Shown: positions 10,617-21,113 of the stretch, piece after piece
Numbering within the stretch: the stretch's first letter is position 1
How the letters are laid out: each line of letters starts with the position of its first letter
Source of the DNA: Pseudomonadota bacterium
GTDB lineage: Bacteria; Pseudomonadota; Gammaproteobacteria; Burkholderiales; Methylophilaceae
NCBI GenBank assembly: GCA_020053735.1
Contig: JAGVMP010000011.1
Coordinates: 186,001-250,000, forward strand
Reading direction: 5' to 3'
DNA: 64,000 bases
Program-made: the position numbers and the translations under genes
The notes under the pieces: generated by a model
The model's input: only the letters and a program-made list of their open reading frames with translations
Databases searched by the model: none
Told to the model about the DNA's origin: nothing

Positions 10617-12239
10617 TTAATTAGACTTATAACCTAAAATATTCGCTACATCCACCGCATCAATTTGTTCAGGCTCTAAAAATTTTTCGGCGTAGCGTAA
10701 GTAAATTTCTTCACGAATAAATAAATCAAAAATATCGGGGTCGATATGATTCTCTATCTTCATTTTTCCAAGAATAGTGATAGTCTCAGACAGCGTTTTG
10801 GCCTTTTTGTAAGGCCTGTCTCTTGAGGTCAATGCCTCAAAAATATCCGCTATACCCATCATGCGGGCTGGTATCGACATCTCCTCCCGCTTGAGGCCTT
10901 TAGGGTAACCTTTACCATCCATACGCTCGTGATGGCCGCCTGCATACTCTGGCACGCGACGTAAATCTTTTGGGTAAGGCAAGGCTTCTAGCATGTTAAT
11001 CGTCACTACAATATGGTTGTTGATTACTATGCGCTCTTCTGGCGTTAGTGTGCCGCGCTCGATGGTGAGGTTATATACTTCGTTTTCGGTTAAAAATTTT
11101 ACCGATTGCCCAGAATCACTTTTGTACTCGTAATTAGCAATCTCCTTTACGCGCTGCTTATCCTCCGGCTTCATAAACTCAGTGCCAAAATTTACTTTAC
11201 GAATAAAATTTTTATCATCATCCAACTGTTTTTTAATCACCTTAATATCATGCATCATGTGTTTGATATTGACTGGTTTGCCACTGGCAGCAAGTATTAG
11301 TTTATGCAAATAAGCATTTTCGCGCTGTGTTTTAAGTAGCTCGAACCGATGATCTATTAAGTGAATCCGATCAAAAATAGTTTCCAACTTAGTCGCTTTG
11401 TCCATCACCGATTCTGGCGTGGTCACTTTGCCACAATCATGCAGCCACGCAGCAATATTTAGCTCGTAGATCTCACTCTCACTCATGGAGAAATCTTTTA
11501 GCGGACCAGTTTTTGTGTCGATTGCCGCTTTGGCTAACATCATGGTCAACTCTGGTACGCGCTGGCAATGGCCACCAGTGTACGGCGATTTCTCATCAAT
11601 CGCGTCCGCAATCAACTTAATAAAAGACTCGAATAAGCGCTTTAAGCCCGCAATTAAATTTTGGTTGGTGAGTGCTACCGCAGCTTGTGAAGCTAGTGAT
11701 TCGACTAATCTTTGGTGCGAATCGGAAAATGCAATAATTTGATTGGTCTCTGGGTCAATGGCGTTTATTAACTGCAAAATACCAATAATTTCATTTTCGT
11801 GATTTTTCATCGGCACTGTTAAGAATGACTTTGAACGGTAGCCGGTTGTTTCATCAAACTTGCGCGTGCCTGAGAAATCAAAGCCTTCGGTTAAATAAGC
11901 ATCCGCAATATTCACCGTTGCCGCATTCACCACGCTATATGCCGCTACCATATTCGTGTTTGGGGCACCATTTTCTAAATATATTGGCAGTGGAGGAAAG
12001 GTAATTTCTTTGCCAGTAGTCCCTCCCATGGCAATATCAAGACTCAAAGTACGCATAATCTCAAACTTGAGCTTATTATCTTCTGTCACCGAATACAGCG
12101 TGCCCCCATCAGCGTTGGTGAGCTCTTTTGCCCCTAGCAGGATGGTTTCTAACAGTCTCTTATGATCATGCTCAGCAGAAAGTGCGACGCCGATGCTATT
12201 AAGACGGTCGAGCTGATTTAATAAAGTTGAAGCGGGCAT
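10617..12239 (-). CDS. GAF + HD-GYP domain protein
   Basis: GAF-like N-terminus; YTGGHCQRVPEL, AAWLHDCGKVTTPE, HHERMDGKGYPKGL (HD and GYP motifs). Confidence 0.9.
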   Translation of the reverse strand: MPASTLLNQLDRLNSIGVALSAEHDHKRLLETILLGAKELTNADGGTLYSVTEDNKLKFEIMRTLSLDIAMGGTTGKEITFPPLPIYLENGAPNTNMVAAYSVVNAATVNIADAYLTEGFDFSGTRKFDETTGYRSKSFLTVPMKNHENEIIGILQLINAIDPETNQIIAFSDSHQRLVESLASQAAVALTNQNLIAGLKRLFESFIKLIADAIDEKSPYTGGHCQRVPELTMMLAKAAIDTKTGPLKDFSMSESEIYELNIAAWLHDCGKVTTPESVMDKATKLETIFDRIHLIDHRFELLKTQRENAYLHKLILAASGKPVNIKHMMHDIKVIKKQLDDDKNFIRKVNFGTEFMKPEDKQRVKEIANYEYKSDSGQSVKFLTENEVYNLTIERGTLTPEERIVINNHIVVTINMLEALPYPKDLRRVPEYAGGHHERMDGKGYPKGLKREEMSIPARMMGIADIFEALTSRDRPYKKAKTLSETITILGKMKIENHIDPDIFDLFIREEIYLRYAEKFLEPEQIDAVDVANILGYKSN

Positions 12240-12250
12240 GAATTAATGCA

Positions 12251-13024
12251 TTAAGCCAGAAAAAATTCCATCTTAAGTCCTGCTATATCAATGATATCGT
12301 GCTCACTCAGCGCATAGGCTTGTGGACTAATTTTTAGGCCATTGATGGAGGGTAAGTGCTCACCTTCCACATGCGTAATGAAGTAACCATTAGGACGCTT
12401 GGTAATGACTGCCACTTGCGCACCAGGCTTACCTAAAGTCGTTAAGGCCTTATTTAAAACCATCTCACGACCAGAATTTGTTCCGGTTAGTATCTTCAAA
12501 CGACCCATTTTTGGCGCATTCTCTACGGGGGATTTTACTACTTCTGGAGGTGCGGACTCAGCATTAGATTCTGCCGCCTTTTCATCAGCTGGCATTGCTT
12601 CTGCTGGTTTTTCTTCTGCTAGCTTTTCCTCTGATTTTTTAGCGGTCTCAGCTTCTGCCACAGTCAACCTTGTGGGGCGCAACACTACCGTGTTCTCGAA
12701 ACCGCCATGGTTAGGTGGCATATTAGCTTGTGCCTGATTTACATACAGCAACTGATACTTACCAAACTCGATGATGTCGTTATGATGTAGCACATGTTTT
12801 TTAATGGGCTTATTATTCACCAAGGTACCATTGGTGCTATTCATGTCTTCTAAAAACGAATCATTGCCAATAGTCGTAATGACAGCATGCTCACCACTCA
12901 CCGCTAGATTATCAATATGAATATCATTTGCTGGGCGGCGACCTATCGTGGTGCGCTCTTTATTTAACTCAAACTCACCTAGCGAGTTGCCGTCCAATGA
13001 AAATTGTAACTTTGCCATAATCAA
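12251..13024 (-). CDS. FHA-domain protein (two FHA-like regions)
   Basis: TTIGRRPANDIHIDNLAVSGEHAVI...DMNSTNGTLVN. Confidence 0.88.
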   Translation of the reverse strand: MIMAKLQFSLDGNSLGEFELNKERTTIGRRPANDIHIDNLAVSGEHAVITTIGNDSFLEDMNSTNGTLVNNKPIKKHVLHHNDIIEFGKYQLLYVNQAQANMPPNHGGFENTVVLRPTRLTVAEAETAKKSEEKLAEEKPAEAMPADEKAAESNAESAPPEVVKSPVENAPKMGRLKILTGTNSGREMVLNKALTTLGKPGAQVAVITKRPNGYFITHVEGEHLPSINGLKISPQAYALSEHDIIDIAGLKMEFFLA

Positions 13025-13076
13025 CCCGAATTCATTGTCTAAAAATTAAAGTAATTTTACTAATGCTTTTTTGCTT

Positions 13077-13910
13077 CTAATCAGTTTTTACTTTTAACAT
13101 TTTTTTTACCCAGCTTTTCTCAGCTTTAAATGATTTTTCTATTGTTGTTATCACCACTGAAATATTATCTAAGCCGCCAAATCGATTGGCTTTTTCTACC
13201 AACTTCTCAACTGCAGAATCAATATCCTCTTTTTCATCTAGCAGTATTTGTGCTATTTCCGCATCACTTAACAAATCAGACAAACCATCTGAACATAACA
13301 AATATTTATCACCAACTTCCACTGCAAGCTCTTGTAATTCTAGCTCAACCATTGGGTCTATTCCCAGTGCACGTGTGACTAAATTTTTATTTCTGGCTAC
13401 TTTTGCTTGCTCTATTGTAATTAAACCTGCGTTAATCTGCTCTTGCACCAACGAGTGATCTTCAGTCAGTTGCACAAACACCTCGCCACGCAACCTGTAC
13501 ATACGTGAATCACCTATGTGTCCTAGCACTAACTTATCGTCTGTAAAAACGCCTGCCACCAAGGTAGTACCCATACCTGCGCATTCTGGCTGAAGCTGCG
13601 CGATTTCATAAATGGCTTTATTAGTCTTTTCTACTGCATTTATCAGCATGTTCGATTCTGGCAATAAATCAGGCTCGGTTCTAAATAATCCAGATTGAGC
13701 TTGCATCGCCTCAGTCATTTCTGCTGCAATCAACAACACAGCTATTTCACTGGCCACTTCACCCGCTTTATAACCACCCATACCATCGGCTAGCAACACT
13801 AAGCCGATTGACATATCGCTCGCTACCGCGTCTTCGTTATGCTCGCGCATCATGCCTACATGGCTTATACGCGCAACTCTAATGGCTTTACTTACATTCA
13901 TTATAGCCAT
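13077..13910 (-). CDS. PP2C-family serine/threonine phosphatase
   Basis: SHVGMMREHNEDAVA, LLADGMGGYKAGEVAS, GHIGDSRMYRL, LLCSDGLSDLL, GGLDNISVV. Confidence 0.92.
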   Translation of the reverse strand: MAIMNVSKAIRVARISHVGMMREHNEDAVASDMSIGLVLLADGMGGYKAGEVASEIAVLLIAAEMTEAMQAQSGLFRTEPDLLPESNMLINAVEKTNKAIYEIAQLQPECAGMGTTLVAGVFTDDKLVLGHIGDSRMYRLRGEVFVQLTEDHSLVQEQINAGLITIEQAKVARNKNLVTRALGIDPMVELELQELAVEVGDKYLLCSDGLSDLLSDAEIAQILLDEKEDIDSAVEKLVEKANRFGGLDNISVVITTIEKSFKAEKSWVKKMLKVKTD

Positions 13911-13964
13911 CCCACATTGTTAACAATAGGGCATTACCTCGCTTTAGTGCGCCACATTTTCATA

Positions 13965-14480
13965 CTACACTCTTTTACTAAATTCGTGCGGACGGGCACT
14001 TTCTGCTACTTTATCCAACACACCATTAATATATTTATGGCCATCGGCGCCACCATAAAGCTTAGCTAATTCAACGCCTTCATTAATTGCCACCCGATAA
14101 GGAATACTCATATCAAACATCAGCTCAAACGATGAAATGCGCAGAATCGCATGTTCAACTGGGCTTAGTTCTTGAATTTTTCTGTCAATAAAGATTGAAA
14201 TCTGGCTATCTAGCTCACTGATTTTTCCTGATACCCCTTGCAGTAAAGCCATAAAATAAGCCTCGTCTGCTTTAACATATTCAGGGTCATCATTTGCGTC
14301 TGCAATAATCTGCTTCAACTCAGAAGCATTAATCATGCCACGGTAAACAGCTTTTAGTACCAGCTCGCGCGACTTACGGCGATTTTGGCTTACCTTAGGT
14401 TTTTTAACCGCCTTTACTTCGGTTTTCGCTTTTGCTTCGGTTGTTAAGTTCGCCACACTGTTACCCCCTATGCTTATCAT
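13965..14480 (-). CDS. nusB: Transcription antitermination factor NusB
   Basis: [18 protein letters not shown]...[33 protein letters not shown]. Confidence 0.94.
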   Translation of the reverse strand: MISIGGNSVANLTTEAKAKTEVKAVKKPKVSQNRRKSRELVLKAVYRGMINASELKQIIADANDDPEYVKADEAYFMALLQGVSGKISELDSQISIFIDRKIQELSPVEHAILRISSFELMFDMSIPYRVAINEGVELAKLYGGADGHKYINGVLDKVAESARPHEFSKRV

Positions 14481-14938
14481 AGCGCGCGTACCAAGTTTGC
14501 CATTTCTATCGCCACTTGTGCTGCCTCACTACCTTTTACCAGCATGCGTGCGAGTGCCTGTTCATCATCTTCTGTGGTCAACACCGCATTAGCCACGGGC
14601 ACACCTGTATTTAATTGCACCTCTGAAATACCACGCGCAGACTCGTTAGCTACCACTTCAAAGTGATAAGTTTCACCGCGAACAATCGCTCCCAAAGCAA
14701 TTAAGGCATCGTACTTTTCACTTAAAGCCATATGCTGCAAAATAAGTGGAGTCTCCAATGCACCTGGCACAGTGGCAATGCGAATATCTTGTGCTTTTAC
14801 GCCTAACTTGAGCAGTTCTGCATGGCAAGCAGCCAATAAACCATCGCAAATATCGCCATTAAAACGCGATTGTACAATGCCAATTTTTTTACCCGTGCCG
14901 TTCAAATTGATGTCTATTTTGTTCACGATTCTATTCAA
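14477..14938 (-). CDS. ribH: 6,7-dimethyl-8-ribityllumazine synthase
   Basis: [55 protein letters not shown]; overlaps nusB start. Confidence 0.95.
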   Translation of the reverse strand: MNRIVNKIDINLNGTGKKIGIVQSRFNGDICDGLLAACHAELLKLGVKAQDIRIATVPGALETPLILQHMALSEKYDALIALGAIVRGETYHFEVVANESARGISEVQLNTGVPVANAVLTTEDDEQALARMLVKGSEAAQVAIEMANLVRAL

Positions 14939-15043
14939 TGCCTTCTCGATAAAGTGCTAAAAAACGCTATTTTACCTGATTAGCACTGACATAAATTGTC
15001 AATGCCCATTAACTTTAAAATAGTAATTTTACAAAAGCTAAAC

Positions 15044-16705
15044 TCAACTAAATAAAACCCACGCTTTTTGCACGGTACTCCATACGCCATAACCAATCGG
15101 AATAAGTACAGCCAACCAAGCCAGCTTAAGCAATAGACCATGTTGAGTCGAGCCTTCTGTGGCTATTGCTGTAGCTTGTAGTGACTTCTCATGCCCAATT
15201 TTTTGCACCTCGGCTAACTCTGCATCCGACATGAAATATTTTTCTGCCACTGGTTTTACCAACATATTCGCAATGAAACCCACCACCATTAAACCCGCCA
15301 ACACCAAAAAAATTGGGGCATAAACTTGGTCAAATGGAACGCCTTTCTCTAGCCGCGTGTCGTGCATGTAGTTCACCACCACAGGCCCTAAAATACCCGC
15401 AGTAGACCATGCAGTGAGTAGGCGCCCATGAATAGCCCCCACAAATTGTGTGCCAAACATATCCGCTAAATAAGCTGGAATAGTGGCAAATCCGCCACCA
15501 TACATGGAAGCAATGACAGCGAAGCAGGCCACAAACAAAGCGAGCGATTTAAAGCCCGCAACGTATGTTGCAGCACAATACATCAGCGCGCCTAAGATAA
15601 AGAAAATATAGTAAGTGCGTTTACGGCCGAGTTTATCTGACGAACTTGCCCAAGCAATCCGCCCAAAAATGTTAAATAAGGAAATCAGCCCAACAAACCC
15701 AGCACCTACCGCTGCCGCTGCCGCAGTCAAGGCGCCGTCTTGTTTAATATCGGCAAACCCAAGCGCAGGTTGGCCAATCAGCGCACCACCAAATGTTTCT
15801 TGCAGCATGGGCGCTGCCGCACCAATAATGCCAATGCCCGCAGAAACGTTCATGCATAGCACGATCCACAACAACCAAAATTGCGGTGTTTTATGCGCAT
15901 TCTTTAAATGCACATGACGCGCAGCAATCATGGTATTTTTTGCAGTAACAGGTGGTGTCCAATTGGCGGGCTTCCAGCCAAGTGGCGGCACACGGTAACC
16001 CAGCGCCCCACACAACATAAACACCGCATAAATCGCAGCCAACACGACAAAGGTTTGCCAAACGCCCACACTGGTTGGTGTTGCAAAGTAGGTCATGAGC
16101 TTGGTGGCCGAAGGCGAGCCTATCATGGCACCGCCACCAAAACCCATAATCGCCATGCCCGTGGCCATGCCACGCCTATCTGGAAACCACTTAATGAGCG
16201 TTGAAACAGGCGAAATGTAACCTAGTCCCAGTCCAATGCCACCAAGCACGCCACTGCCCAGCCACATCAGCCACAGTTGATGCGCATACACGCCATAAGC
16301 TGAAATAAGTAGTCCACCGCACCAACACAGCATAGACACCAAACCAGCTTTGCGCGGGCCTTCGCGCTCTAACCAACCGCCCCACAATGCAGCCGAGCAA
16401 CCTAGCAATACAAAAAACAGGGTGTACATCCAACCCAAATCAAACTGCGTCCAATTGCAATCGGTAGCAGTTAAGGCACGCGCTGTGCCTGCTAATTTAT
16501 CACCAAAAGTTGTCGCGCCCGCAGCACAAGCAGCCAGCGGTTTGCCATCTTCGTCCATCAGTGCATTGCCAAGCGGTTTCCAAAACACGCTAAAACCATA
16601 TGCCATGCCAATAGACAAGTGAATGGCTAATGCGGCAGGCGGCACCAACCAACGATTAAAATTGGGCTTTGCGGTGATGTATTCTTTTGATAAAAAACTT
16701 GCCAT
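15044..16705 (-). CDS. OFA-family MFS transporter
   Basis: 12-TM hydrophobic profile; PPAALAIHLSIGMAYGFSVFWKPL; KWFPDRRGMATGMAIMGFGGGAMIGSP. Confidence 0.85.
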   Translation of the reverse strand: MASFLSKEYITAKPNFNRWLVPPAALAIHLSIGMAYGFSVFWKPLGNALMDEDGKPLAACAAGATTFGDKLAGTARALTATDCNWTQFDLGWMYTLFFVLLGCSAALWGGWLEREGPRKAGLVSMLCWCGGLLISAYGVYAHQLWLMWLGSGVLGGIGLGLGYISPVSTLIKWFPDRRGMATGMAIMGFGGGAMIGSPSATKLMTYFATPTSVGVWQTFVVLAAIYAVFMLCGALGYRVPPLGWKPANWTPPVTAKNTMIAARHVHLKNAHKTPQFWLLWIVLCMNVSAGIGIIGAAAPMLQETFGGALIGQPALGFADIKQDGALTAAAAAVGAGFVGLISLFNIFGRIAWASSSDKLGRKRTYYIFFILGALMYCAATYVAGFKSLALFVACFAVIASMYGGGFATIPAYLADMFGTQFVGAIHGRLLTAWSTAGILGPVVVNYMHDTRLEKGVPFDQVYAPIFLVLAGLMVVGFIANMLVKPVAEKYFMSDAELAEVQKIGHEKSLQATAIATEGSTQHGLLLKLAWLAVLIPIGYGVWSTVQKAWVLFS

Positions 16706-16887
16706 GTCTGCTCCAAAAAAGACTAATGTTTATACGATATCACTTACGACATCTCTATAGAATATACGCTATATCGCATAGTGTTATAAAACGCAAAAAA
16801 TGGCAATTGCGTGCGCGAAAAATCCTTAAGATAATTTTAATATAGCGTTAACTATATGCTGCATCTCCGCATCATAAAAATTCGCCA

Positions 16888-16927
16888 TTGTCATAAAAAT
16901 ATAGTCAATCTGTCATCAATGTGTCAT
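16888..16927 (+). promoter_or_regulatory. Candidate Pho boxes upstream of phoB
   Basis: TTGTCAT (16888), CTGTCAT (16910) and GTGTCAT (16921); starts spaced 22 and 11 bp, matching the 11-bp periodicity of CTGTCAT-type PhoB repeats. Confidence 0.6.
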
Positions 16928-16992
16928 ATTAAAGCCACAAAATTCGCACATGTTTAAACTTATCCAATTAAAAGGTATTTCAAGAGTAAATC

Positions 16993-17700
16993 ATGCCAGC
17001 TAATATTTTAGTGATTGAAGACGAGCCCGCCATTCAGGAATTGCTGGCCTTAAACATTACCCAAGCAGGCCACAACGCGCTCCGTGCGTTAAGTGTAGAG
17101 CATGCGCAGGAACTGCTACGCAATACCTTGCCAGACCTTATTTTGCTTGATTGGATGTTACCGGGCATGAGCGGTATTGAATATGCGCGTCGCCTAAAAT
17201 CAGAGGCAGTGACCAAAGCGATTCCCATTATTATGCTGACCGCACGTGGTGATGAATATGACAAAGTACGTGGGCTAGAAGTGGGCGCCGATGACTATGT
17301 CACCAAACCATTTAGCCCGCGCGAATTGAATGCCCGAATCAAAGCCGTGTTGCGCCGCCGCGCGCCGCAAATGACCGACGACCCGATTGAAATTGCAGGC
17401 TTGGCGCTAGACCCCAGCACCCATCGTGTTGTGGGCAATCATATGGGCAGTAGCACCAATATTGACCTAGGGCCGACAGAGTTTAGACTGCTACACTTTT
17501 TCATGAGTAATGCAGAGCGCGTACATACGCGTAGCCAGCTACTCGATAAAGTGTGGGGTGACCGCGTGTTTGTAGAGGATCGCACAGTAGATGTGCATAT
17601 TCGCAGGCTGCGTAATTGTTTATCCGTTTCTGGTCATCAAGATTTAATTCAAACCGTGCGTGGCTCTGGCTATCGTTTGTCCGCAGTTAAAGAAAGCTAG
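16993..17700 (+). CDS. phoB: Phosphate regulon response regulator PhoB
   Basis: Receiver domain (LLDWMLPGMSG, GADDYVTKPFSPREL) and OmpR/PhoB winged helix (VDVHIRRLRNCL). Confidence 0.93.
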   Translation: MPANILVIEDEPAIQELLALNITQAGHNALRALSVEHAQELLRNTLPDLILLDWMLPGMSGIEYARRLKSEAVTKAIPIIMLTARGDEYDKVRGLEVGADDYVTKPFSPRELNARIKAVLRRRAPQMTDDPIEIAGLALDPSTHRVVGNHMGSSTNIDLGPTEFRLLHFFMSNAERVHTRSQLLDKVWGDRVFVEDRTVDVHIRRLRNCLSVSGHQDLIQTVRGSGYRLSAVKES

Positions 17701-17863
17701 TCTTTTATTTAGCTAAAAGCGCGGCCACAATTTTCAAGCCCGCAATAACCGTAAAGGTCATTACCATTTAGCTAAACCAGTAAACTGGTAAGTTAAATGC
17801 GAACGACTTCTCCACAGAATATACGCGCTATAATTAGGCACCTTTTAATTTAAAGCTTAATTT

Positions 17864-19192
17864 GTGCTCGATATTCGCTGGAAAGCTGGCTTGTTACTTT
17901 GCGCGCTAAGCGTGATTTGTGCTTTTTTATGGCTGATTATTAGCGCAAAAGTGGCACTCATTGCTTTTACGCTTGGCCTACTCATTTACCTTATCAGCCA
18001 TATCGCTTGGCTGCATCAGCTACATGTTTGGTTTAAAAATCCGGTGGTGGCAGAAATCCCTGAAGGTGCCGGGGTGTGGGAGGATGTCTTTACCGCACTG
18101 CTGAAATATGCGCGCGATAATATTAACAACCAAACTCAGCTCAGCTCGGCCCTAGAGCGCTTTACCCTCACCGCCAATGCTATCCCAGACGGCTTGGTAA
18201 TATTGGGTGCCAGCAATGAGATTGAGTGGTGCACGCCACATGCAGAAAACCAGCTTGGTTTAAATTTTAGCACCGATAAAAATTTACCCATTGTCAATTT
18301 GGTGCGTGACAGCCATTTTATCGCCTACCTTTACAACGCCGATTATGGTGAGCCGTTTAAGCTTAAATCTTGGCAAAATCCAGAAATCGTTTTCGAAATT
18401 CAACTGATTACGTTTGGTGCCAATCAAAAACTATTGATTTGCCGCGATACTACACAACTAGAAAAAGTAGAAATCATGCGCCGTGATTTTATTGCCAACG
18501 TATCTCACGAGCTGCGTACGCCACTTACTGTGGTGGGCGGATTTTTAGAAACGTTGGGCGACATGCAAGGCGCAGTGCCAGATGCCATCAAAAGTTATTT
18601 TGGCATGATGCAAGAGCAAACCAACCGCATGCGCCGCATTATTGAGGACTTACTGACGCTATCAAAAATTGAAAGCAATATAGAAGAGCCTGAAAACACT
18701 GAAATCGACATGCCAAGCTTGCTCAAGCAAATTCAAAAAGATGCGCTCGGCTTAAGCCACAGCTTGTATAAAACAAAGCATGCGATTGAGTTAGAGGTAG
18801 ACCAAACGCTGACGATTACTGGGGCACAAAGCGAGTTGCAAAGTGCACTGAGTAACCTGGTGAGTAACGCAGTGCGCTACACGCCTAAAGGTGGAAAAAT
18901 TGCTATCAGCTGGCATAGGCAAAATGGGCAAGCCGTATTTGCGGTGCGCGACACTGGTATCGGCATCGAGCCGCAGCATATTGAACGACTCACCGAGCGC
19001 TTTTATCGCGTCGACCGTGGCCGTAGCCGTGAAACTGGCGGCACTGGTTTGGGACTTTCTATCGTCAAACACATTCTCATTCGCCACCAAGCCAAGCTAG
19101 AAATCAGCAGCGAAATTGGCGTGGGCAGTACGTTTAGCGTACTGTTTCCAAAATCTAGAATTGTGCTAGCGCCTCAGTTAAAACAGGCATGA
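17864..19192 (+). CDS. phoR: Phosphate regulon sensor histidine kinase PhoR
   Basis: RRDFIANVSHELRTPLTVVGGFLETL H-box; N, G1, G2 boxes; downstream of phoB; GTG start. Confidence 0.92.
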   Translation: MLDIRWKAGLLLCALSVICAFLWLIISAKVALIAFTLGLLIYLISHIAWLHQLHVWFKNPVVAEIPEGAGVWEDVFTALLKYARDNINNQTQLSSALERFTLTANAIPDGLVILGASNEIEWCTPHAENQLGLNFSTDKNLPIVNLVRDSHFIAYLYNADYGEPFKLKSWQNPEIVFEIQLITFGANQKLLICRDTTQLEKVEIMRRDFIANVSHELRTPLTVVGGFLETLGDMQGAVPDAIKSYFGMMQEQTNRMRRIIEDLLTLSKIESNIEEPENTEIDMPSLLKQIQKDALGLSHSLYKTKHAIELEVDQTLTITGAQSELQSALSNLVSNAVRYTPKGGKIAISWHRQNGQAVFAVRDTGIGIEPQHIERLTERFYRVDRGRSRETGGTGLGLSIVKHILIRHQAKLEISSEIGVGSTFSVLFPKSRIVLAPQLKQA

Positions 19193-19199
19193 CTCAAGC

Positions 19200-19958
19200 A
19201 TGACTTTAGATAAGATCAAATCCATTGCTCTGCGAACCGCATGGATATTGGTCTGCGGCCTTGCTTGTGCATGCTCGACGAATACGCCTATTGAAGGTAA
19301 ACCCATACCAGAGCGTGGCGATAGAAGCTCAGCCAACCAATTGGCAAAAAATGATTTCGACCGCATGGCCGATGTGGAACTGGAAGAAAACTCACAGAGC
19401 CTACAAATATTAATGACCAAGCTTTATAAACGCAACCCGCGTGAATTGGCCAAAAGCACATCTGACCCTGCCGAAAAAATGGTAGCTTGGGTGTTTGACG
19501 GCGAACTGCAGCACCATTGGAAATTTAAAGAAATCGACAACAAACAAGCTACTGACGCCATATTTCTAGCGTTCGATGCCAATTACCAAGGTGATCGCGT
19601 ATTGCCATTTATTGTCGGCATACAAACGATGCTACTAAAAGCGCATGGCAATAAAAAATCTTTTTACCTGACCGATAGCATCGACCCACAACGTATTTAC
19701 AATGTGGCGCGCAATATTGAAATTGCGGCGTGGAAACTCTCTACTGCGCGCGATGCGAATGGAAATTTGTATCTACTCAGTAACGAAATTTACTACAAAG
19801 ATTCAATCCATAAAGATCAAAATTTAAGCTTTGAACGTGAATTCGGCAAAATGATTGGTCGCACCGATTTATATGCGATTGCCTTGGCAGAGAAATCGCA
19901 ACGGCTAATTTCGCGCATTGCACAAAGTATTGCGACGATGGCATTTTTGCCGTTTTAA
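19200..19958 (+). CDS. Putative lipoprotein of unknown function
   Basis: Lipobox-like ILVCGLACACSTN after hydrophobic N-terminus; ends just before a terminator. Confidence 0.7.
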   Translation: MTLDKIKSIALRTAWILVCGLACACSTNTPIEGKPIPERGDRSSANQLAKNDFDRMADVELEENSQSLQILMTKLYKRNPRELAKSTSDPAEKMVAWVFDGELQHHWKFKEIDNKQATDAIFLAFDANYQGDRVLPFIVGIQTMLLKAHGNKKSFYLTDSIDPQRIYNVARNIEIAAWKLSTARDANGNLYLLSNEIYYKDSIHKDQNLSFEREFGKMIGRTDLYAIALAEKSQRLISRIAQSIATMAFLPF

Positions 19959-19986
19959 CGCACTTCAATTAATTAATTTTGGTTAA

Positions 19987-20012
19987 TAAAAAAGGGCCGA
20001 AGCCCTTTTTTA
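19987..20012. terminator. Bidirectional Rho-independent terminator
   Basis: AAAAAAGGGCC-GAA-GCCCTTTTTT hairpin between convergent genes. Confidence 0.85.
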
Positions 20013-20056
20013 TTTTAAACTTTGATTTTGAAATCCAAGCGAATTTATTAAGTAAG

Positions 20057-20728
20057 TTACTGAGCCGACGCCGATGGAGCTGGTGCTGGCTCTGCCACAT
20101 AAATCTCAACACGACGATTTTTTGCTTTGTTTGCACTAGTATCATTAGCCACCAAGGGCTCACGCGAACCACGACCTTCAATCGCTACACGACTTGATGA
20201 TACGCTTCTAGAAGCCAAGTAATCACGCACACTGGCAGCACGATTTAGCGACAATGGATTATTCACCGCATCGCTACCAGTGCTATCGGTATGCCCAATG
20301 ACTGTGACATTGCTAGCAGGGTTGCTCACTAAACCTGTAGCAAATGTATCTAACACCGTTCTAAAGTTTGGTTGAATATCAGCGCGACCCACAGCAAAAG
20401 AAATATCACTTGGAATATCCAATTTCAAACGATTATCTGCAGTTTGCGTGACTTCAACTCCGGTCCCCGCAGTCGCCTCTTCCATTTGGCGTTTTTGCTC
20501 TTGTTGACGCTTCGTCCACACATTACCCGCCACAGCACCAACACCAGCACCTACTACCGCGCCAATGGCTGCGCCTTTGCCTTTACCTGCTACAGCACCC
20601 ACCACCGCGCCAGCACCAGCACCAATAGCAGCGCCTTTAGCTGTACCTTTTTGTGTCTCTGTCATATTGGCGCAACCGCCCAACACAAACGTAAGCAACA
20701 CAGAACTTAATATTATTTTATTACGCAT
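20057..20728 (-). CDS. OmpA-family lipoprotein with glycine-zipper
   Basis: Lipobox FVLGGCAN; glycine-zipper GAAIGAGAGAVVGAVAGKGKGAAIG; OmpA C-terminal VTVIGHTDSTGSDAVNNPLSLNRAASV. Confidence 0.9.
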   Translation of the reverse strand: MRNKIILSSVLLTFVLGGCANMTETQKGTAKGAAIGAGAGAVVGAVAGKGKGAAIGAVVGAGVGAVAGNVWTKRQQEQKRQMEEATAGTGVEVTQTADNRLKLDIPSDISFAVGRADIQPNFRTVLDTFATGLVSNPASNVTVIGHTDSTGSDAVNNPLSLNRAASVRDYLASRSVSSSRVAIEGRGSREPLVANDTSANKAKNRRVEIYVAEPAPAPSASAQ

Positions 20729-20829
20729 ATAATTTACCTTTTTTTAATAGTACTATTTAGCCAAGAAACTTCACTACTTGATCGGTTAACGATCAGTGCT
20801 CTACGCGCGCTGACATGATGCAGATAAAT

Positions 20830-20964
20830 TTATTTCTTACTTTCTGCGGCATCTTCAATTTTTTCGCCACCTTTTTGAATATCTTTACCAGCGCCAGCAA
20901 ACGTGTTGCAGGCACTTAATGTCACTGCAAATGCCAAGATTAAAAATGTGCTGATTAATTTCAT
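20830..20964 (-). CDS. Entericidin A/B-family small lipoprotein (not in ORF track)
   Basis: Reverse strand reads MKLISTFLILAFAVTLSACNTFAGAGKDIQKGGEKIEDAAESKK*. Confidence 0.85.
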   Translation of the reverse strand: MKLISTFLILAFAVTLSACNTFAGAGKDIQKGGEKIEDAAESKK

Positions 20965-21113
20965 TTTGTTTTCCTTTTATTAAATCAAGATTATTAAATT
21001 AGGACGTATAAAAAATTATATGGTCGAATGGATGTAATCAATATCAGCTAACACTGAAACTACTGTCAGACGATTCTTACAAAGCAACCCTTTGTTTCAC
21101 TCATTAGTAAGTT

